DNA from: Candidatus Viridilinea mediisalina
Lineage (GTDB): Bacteria > Chloroflexota > Chloroflexia > Chloroflexales > Chloroflexaceae
NCBI RefSeq assembly: GCF_002532535.1
Contig: NZ_NQWI01000001.1
Coordinates: forward strand, 1-64,000
Direction of reading: 5' to 3'
Length of the DNA stretch: 64,000 bases
The notes under the pieces were generated by a model. It was not told the DNA's origin. It made no database searches and saw only the letters and a list, made by a program, of their open reading frames with translations. Positions 61,314 through 64,000 of this stretch are shown here, piece after piece; positions within the stretch are counted from its first letter, which is position 1; each line of letters starts with the position of its first letter. Both the position numbers and the translations under genes were made by a program.

Positions 61314-62585
61314 ATGCTCACCAACGGCGCCGGCCAGGGTTTGCTGGCCGAGGATTGGGATGTTCCGCCGGACGCTGCCACCACTGACTCTGCCTCGCCT
61401 GCCTTGCCTGCCCCACATGCCCCGCATGCCCCGCATGCCCCGCCCGCTGCGCCTGTTGCGCCGCATGATGCTGCGCCGACGTCGCCACCGCCGCACCTCG
61501 GCCTCATTTTGCCTGACCGGGTCGCCCTGATGCTCGCGACGGCGCTGCACGGTGATCGTGCGCCGAACGGGACGCCTGATGGGGAGGGCCAACCGCGTAG
61601 TAAGAATTTGACCGTGATTGTCGGGACGGTGCGCGTCGTCACTACGGGGCGCGGTGAAGGTCGGCGGATTTTCACGGAGCTGGGTGCCGCTGAGTATCGC
61701 TACGAACTGAGTATCAATGAGGTCGTTGGCGATGGGCAGAGTGCCGCTCGTGCCAGTTACCGCCTGCCGATTACGATGAGCGATGCGGTGCGTTCCCGCG
61801 CCGAGCACCTGCTTGTGGATGGGCAGCGGATCGCCATCCTTGGCCCGCTGGGCATGGAGGAGTACTACGACCAGCGTTTCCAGCGCGATGCCTACGATGC
61901 GGGACGCCGTACCTGGGATATTCGCATTGATGTGATCGGGGTGCAGGAGATCGGCGACGACGTGCCCGATATGGCCTGGGTCCAGCTTGAGGGCGAGGTC
62001 GTCGATCGTCCGCGGATCTACACCCGTCAGTATGGCGACCGCCGCACCCTGGTCGAGCACTATGCCGGGGTGACGCTGCGCTACCGCGAGGTGCTGGCGG
62101 CCAGCTTTGGGCGAGCCGTGCGCCCGGTCGTGAAGTCCATCCCGGTTGAGGTGTTGATCAGCGCGGAGGAGGCGATCATTCCGGCCAGTGATGCCTTGCT
62201 GCGCCCTGGCAACAAGGTGCGTATCGAGGGCCGTCTCAGCCCGGCGACGTTTCGCTTGCCCCGCGCTGCGCTGGAGGATGCGACGGTGCAGACGGCGCTG
62301 GAGCGCACGCGGAGCCAGTTTGAGACCCGCAATGCCGATCTGGCCCAACGGGCAGAGGCGGCACGTCAGCAGCGGCTGGCCGCTCAGGAACGCGCCCAGC
62401 GCGAGGGGCGTCAGGGCCAGATGACGAGCGCTCGCCAGCAGCCGTTGACCGCCGAGGCGCTTGAGCGCCAGATTGCCCGCGCCCAGCAGCGCCTGCTCAC
62501 CGGTCGCCGGGTGCGCGTGGAAGTCGGCTATGTCGGTGTCCGGCACACTAGGTGCAATACCTTTCAAATAAGGCACCTACTTTGA
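61314..62585 (+). CDS. OB-fold (SSB-like) element protein, 3' end replaced by a repeat
   Basis: 423 aa from the ATG at 61314 with AGGAGG upstream. A Pro/Ala/His-rich N-terminus (HAPHAPHAPPA) precedes two or three OB-fold-like units (KNLTVIVGTVRVVTTGRGEG; VPDMAWVQLEGEVVDRPRIY; RPGNKVRIEGRLSP) and a Gln/Arg-rich coiled tail. Reminiscent of single-stranded DNA-binding proteins of conjugative elements. After VRVEVGYV the frame enters a dispersed repeat (about 62545), so the original C-terminus is lost. Confidence 0.65.
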   Translation: MLTNGAGQGLLAEDWDVPPDAATTDSASPALPAPHAPHAPHAPPAAPVAPHDAAPTSPPPHLGLILPDRVALMLATALHGDRAPNGTPDGEGQPRSKNLTVIVGTVRVVTTGRGEGRRIFTELGAAEYRYELSINEVVGDGQSAARASYRLPITMSDAVRSRAEHLLVDGQRIAILGPLGMEEYYDQRFQRDAYDAGRRTWDIRIDVIGVQEIGDDVPDMAWVQLEGEVVDRPRIYTRQYGDRRTLVEHYAGVTLRYREVLAASFGRAVRPVVKSIPVEVLISAEEAIIPASDALLRPGNKVRIEGRLSPATFRLPRAALEDATVQTALERTRSQFETRNADLAQRAEAARQQRLAAQERAQREGRQGQMTSARQQPLTAEALERQIARAQQRLLTGRRVRVEVGYVGVRHTRCNTFQIRHLL

Positions 62586-62690
62586 CGCAAAGGCGCAAAG
62601 GCGCAAAGCTTTTGGCGTAGGGAAGCCAACCTTTCGCGGCTTTGCGGCTTGGCGCGAGCTTATTTGCAAGGCATTGGTTTTAGGTATCTA
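62545..62690. repeat. MITE-like inverted repeat next to the OB-fold gene
   Basis: CAATACCTTTCAAATAAG at the left and CTTATTTGCAAGGCATTG at the right are near-complementary; between them is a GGCGCAAA tandem (62585-62608). It differs from the TACCA family. Confidence 0.6.
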
Positions 62691-62952
62691 AGCCAAGGCG
62701 GCGCCGTGCTTCTTCCGCCGGGATGCGTGCCTGCTCCTGCGACCGTACCTCAAGCAGTTCCATCAGCATACTATTCTGGCGTGTGCGCGCAATTTCATCG
62801 GCAAAATCGTCATGCTCATCATCGTCTTCCGCTACTGAGCGAAGCAAAAAGACTTTCCCATTGGGCAGTCGCAGCAAGACGCCATCGTCGGTTGCAAGAT
62901 CGAGCAGTTCTTCCACTGCATCAACAACCCGCATCAGGTCTACGGTTTTCAT
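62680..62952 (-). CDS. Antitoxin of a RelE/ParE-type pair
   Basis: 90 aa. Acidic; MKTVDLMRVVDAVEELLDLA opening, EIARTRQNSMLMELLEVRSQ helix. Overlaps the toxin gene by ATGA. Its C-terminus reaches into the repeat at 62690. Confidence 0.8.
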   Translation of the reverse strand: MKTVDLMRVVDAVEELLDLATDDGVLLRLPNGKVFLLRSVAEDDDEHDDFADEIARTRQNSMLMELLEVRSQEQARIPAEEARRRLGLDT

Positions 62953-63245
62953 AGGATATACTCCTTGCCACGAATATAGAGCCGATTATGCTCTTTCCAG
63001 CCCACCGCTTTGACCAGCACCACGCGGTCGCTGACTTCCACATCATAGAAGATCCGATACTTCCCAACGCGGACTTCCCAGCGGGCCAGCGCATTGAATT
63101 CCAGCGGCTTACGATTCCGCACCTCGCGGAGCGGCTCGTGGGTGAGCTGCGTTTCAATCGCAGTGACGATCAATCCTCGTTCGTATTTGGTAAAGTAGGC
63201 GATATCTTCGATCGCACTATCCGTGTACTCGATACGGTATGCCAC
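62949..63245 (-). CDS. RelE/ParE-family toxin
   Basis: 98 aa from a GTG at 63245 (AAGG upstream). YRIEYTDSAIEDIAYFTKYE, QLTHEPLREVRNRKPLEF, WEVRVGKYRIFYDVEV and the Arg/Lys/His residues near the end fit the RelE/ParE fold. Toxin first, antitoxin second. Confidence 0.9.
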   Translation of the reverse strand: MAYRIEYTDSAIEDIAYFTKYERGLIVTAIETQLTHEPLREVRNRKPLEFNALARWEVRVGKYRIFYDVEVSDRVVLVKAVGWKEHNRLYIRGKEYIL

Positions 63246-63309
63246 AGATCGTACCTTCGCATGTATGGTCGCCAAAAAAGTATACCATGGTGCCAAGCAC
63301 ACTGGGGCG

Positions 63310-63715
63310 AGTCCAGACTCAGAGGCTGTCTGAAAAGTTTACGGTGATCGTGCGTCGAGTGGGACACCGGATGCGGAGGGTCAGGCGTGTGGGCCGGACG
63401 CAGCTCGTGGCGGGGCATCCCGTTCAAGCGACGACCCAGATTACGGTGGAGGTCGTTGGTGCCGCACGGGTCGCCAGTGTCGCGCAGCAGTTCGGCGCGG
63501 GCAGCCGGGTGCTGGTCGAGGGACACCTGGAGCTGCGCGAAGCCACGCGCAGCGAGCGCCTCCCGTTGGCCGATGGTTCGGGCGAGGTGCTGGTGCGGGT
63601 CGCACGGCGTGACCTGGTGTTGGTGCTGGCGACGATCTTCAACGCCGATCCACCCCTGCCAGCCGCTGAGGCACAGCGCCAGCCAGCCCAGGTCTGGTGG
63701 GACGCAGCATCGTGA
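63310..63715 (+). pseudogene. OB-fold protein fragment
   Basis: GHPVQATTQITVEVVGAARV, FGAGSRVLVEGHLELREATR and VRVARRDLVLVLATIFNADP form an SSB-like OB fold. The upstream 60 codons have no ribosome-binding site and their DNA resembles 61550-61610 (ACGGTGATCGTGCG words), so this is a paralogue or the cut tail of the 61314 gene after the MITE and TA insertion. Confidence 0.5.
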
Positions 63716-63869
63716 GGCGGTGCGGTGGGTAGGGCGGCGAGTCTGCGTCGCACATCGCCCTGGGCATTCCCCAATGATCGTTGAGCATGTTGCATACGGG
63801 AGGCTCCGATCCTGCACGGTGATGCCCAGCAGCGCAATCCACCATCCACAATCCAAAACCCCAAAGGGT
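63716..63869. other. Gap with AT-rich repeat word
   Basis: Non-coding. CCATCCACAATCCAAAACCCC near 63847 belongs to the same word family as the MITE inner tract; the first base is omitted here for length. No gene is supported. Confidence 0.35.
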
Positions 63870-64000
63870 CTTACTCGATGCCTTCGTAGGGGCCGAGGAA
63901 GGTCGGGCGCGGCCGGGTGAGATGGACATCAACCAGGGCTTTCACGGTCGCGAGGGCTTCGCGCAGCGTGTAGCGAACCAGCAGGGGCGGTGCGTAGCGA
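63870..64000 (-). CDS. Partial gene at the right window edge
   Basis: 43 codons open to the window end: RYAPPLLVRYTLREALATVK, ALVDVHLTRPRPTFLGPYEG, IE-stop. Codon use is that of the element backbone. Too short to name. Confidence 0.55.

Noticed and set aside
61182-62576. 464-codon - strand frame over the OB-fold gene
   Set aside because: No motif or start signal; the + frame has AGGAGG, OB-fold patterns and backbone codon use.

Overview
The window looks like a GC-rich Chloroflexota (Chloroflexales-like) chromosome. The reasons are the mal/ABC/LacI locus, a DUF58/BatA-type cluster, an Ig-repeat exported protein with a short hydrophobic-basic C-terminal tail, and a very high load of short dispersed palindromes and AT-rich repeats. 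The taxonomic placement is inference from gene style; no 16S or other marker gene is present.

Positions 1-22,338 are ordinary chromosome: malQ; an exported Ig-repeat protein; a sugar ABC importer (two permeases and a lipoprotein binding protein) with its LacI regulator; a GarR-like dehydrogenase; a DUF58 / VWA (BatA-like) cluster split by a NACHT-SUMF1 gene and a Uma2 nuclease; an alpha/beta hydrolase; and a ClpP paralogue. Between genes lie at least four repeat families, including a ~100-bp MITE-like element with TACCA...TGGTA ends and TAA/TTA target duplications.

At 22,339-22,410 there is tRNA-Lys(TTT). Everything to its right (22,414 to the window end) reads as one integrated conjugative element. 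It has a winged-helix/DnaC-like replication pair, a ParM-like actin remnant, an FtsK-like protein, small membrane proteins, a TrbL/VirB6-like remnant, a VirD4-type coupling ATPase, a Replic_Relax protein and OB-fold proteins. The backbone genes are GC-rich, on the + strand, and often overlap by 4 bp. No catalytic integrase or right attachment site is visible, so the element probably continues beyond the window.

The element is heavily interrupted by cargo: about nine toxin-antitoxin modules; a NACHT/pentapeptide/Hint gene with a deletion; an integron remnant (two attC-like sites, a truncated intI-like pseudogene, and AT-rich minus-strand cassettes carrying higBA, an HNH fragment, a HEPN protein and a P-loop kinase); a 499-bp element with inverted ends; an 874-bp toxin-antitoxin-bearing segment bounded by inverted MITE halves; and several nonsense or frameshift mutations.

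The most striking cargo is a two-gene minus-strand operon at 55,213-61,029. One gene encodes a SIR2-like / STAND NTPase / Hsp70 (DnaK) fusion interrupted by one in-frame TAA codon. The next encodes a SIR2-like / CHAT caspase-like protease. A plausible reading is a conflict (anti-phage or anti-plasmid) system in which the Hsp70-STAND protein senses and the CHAT protease executes.
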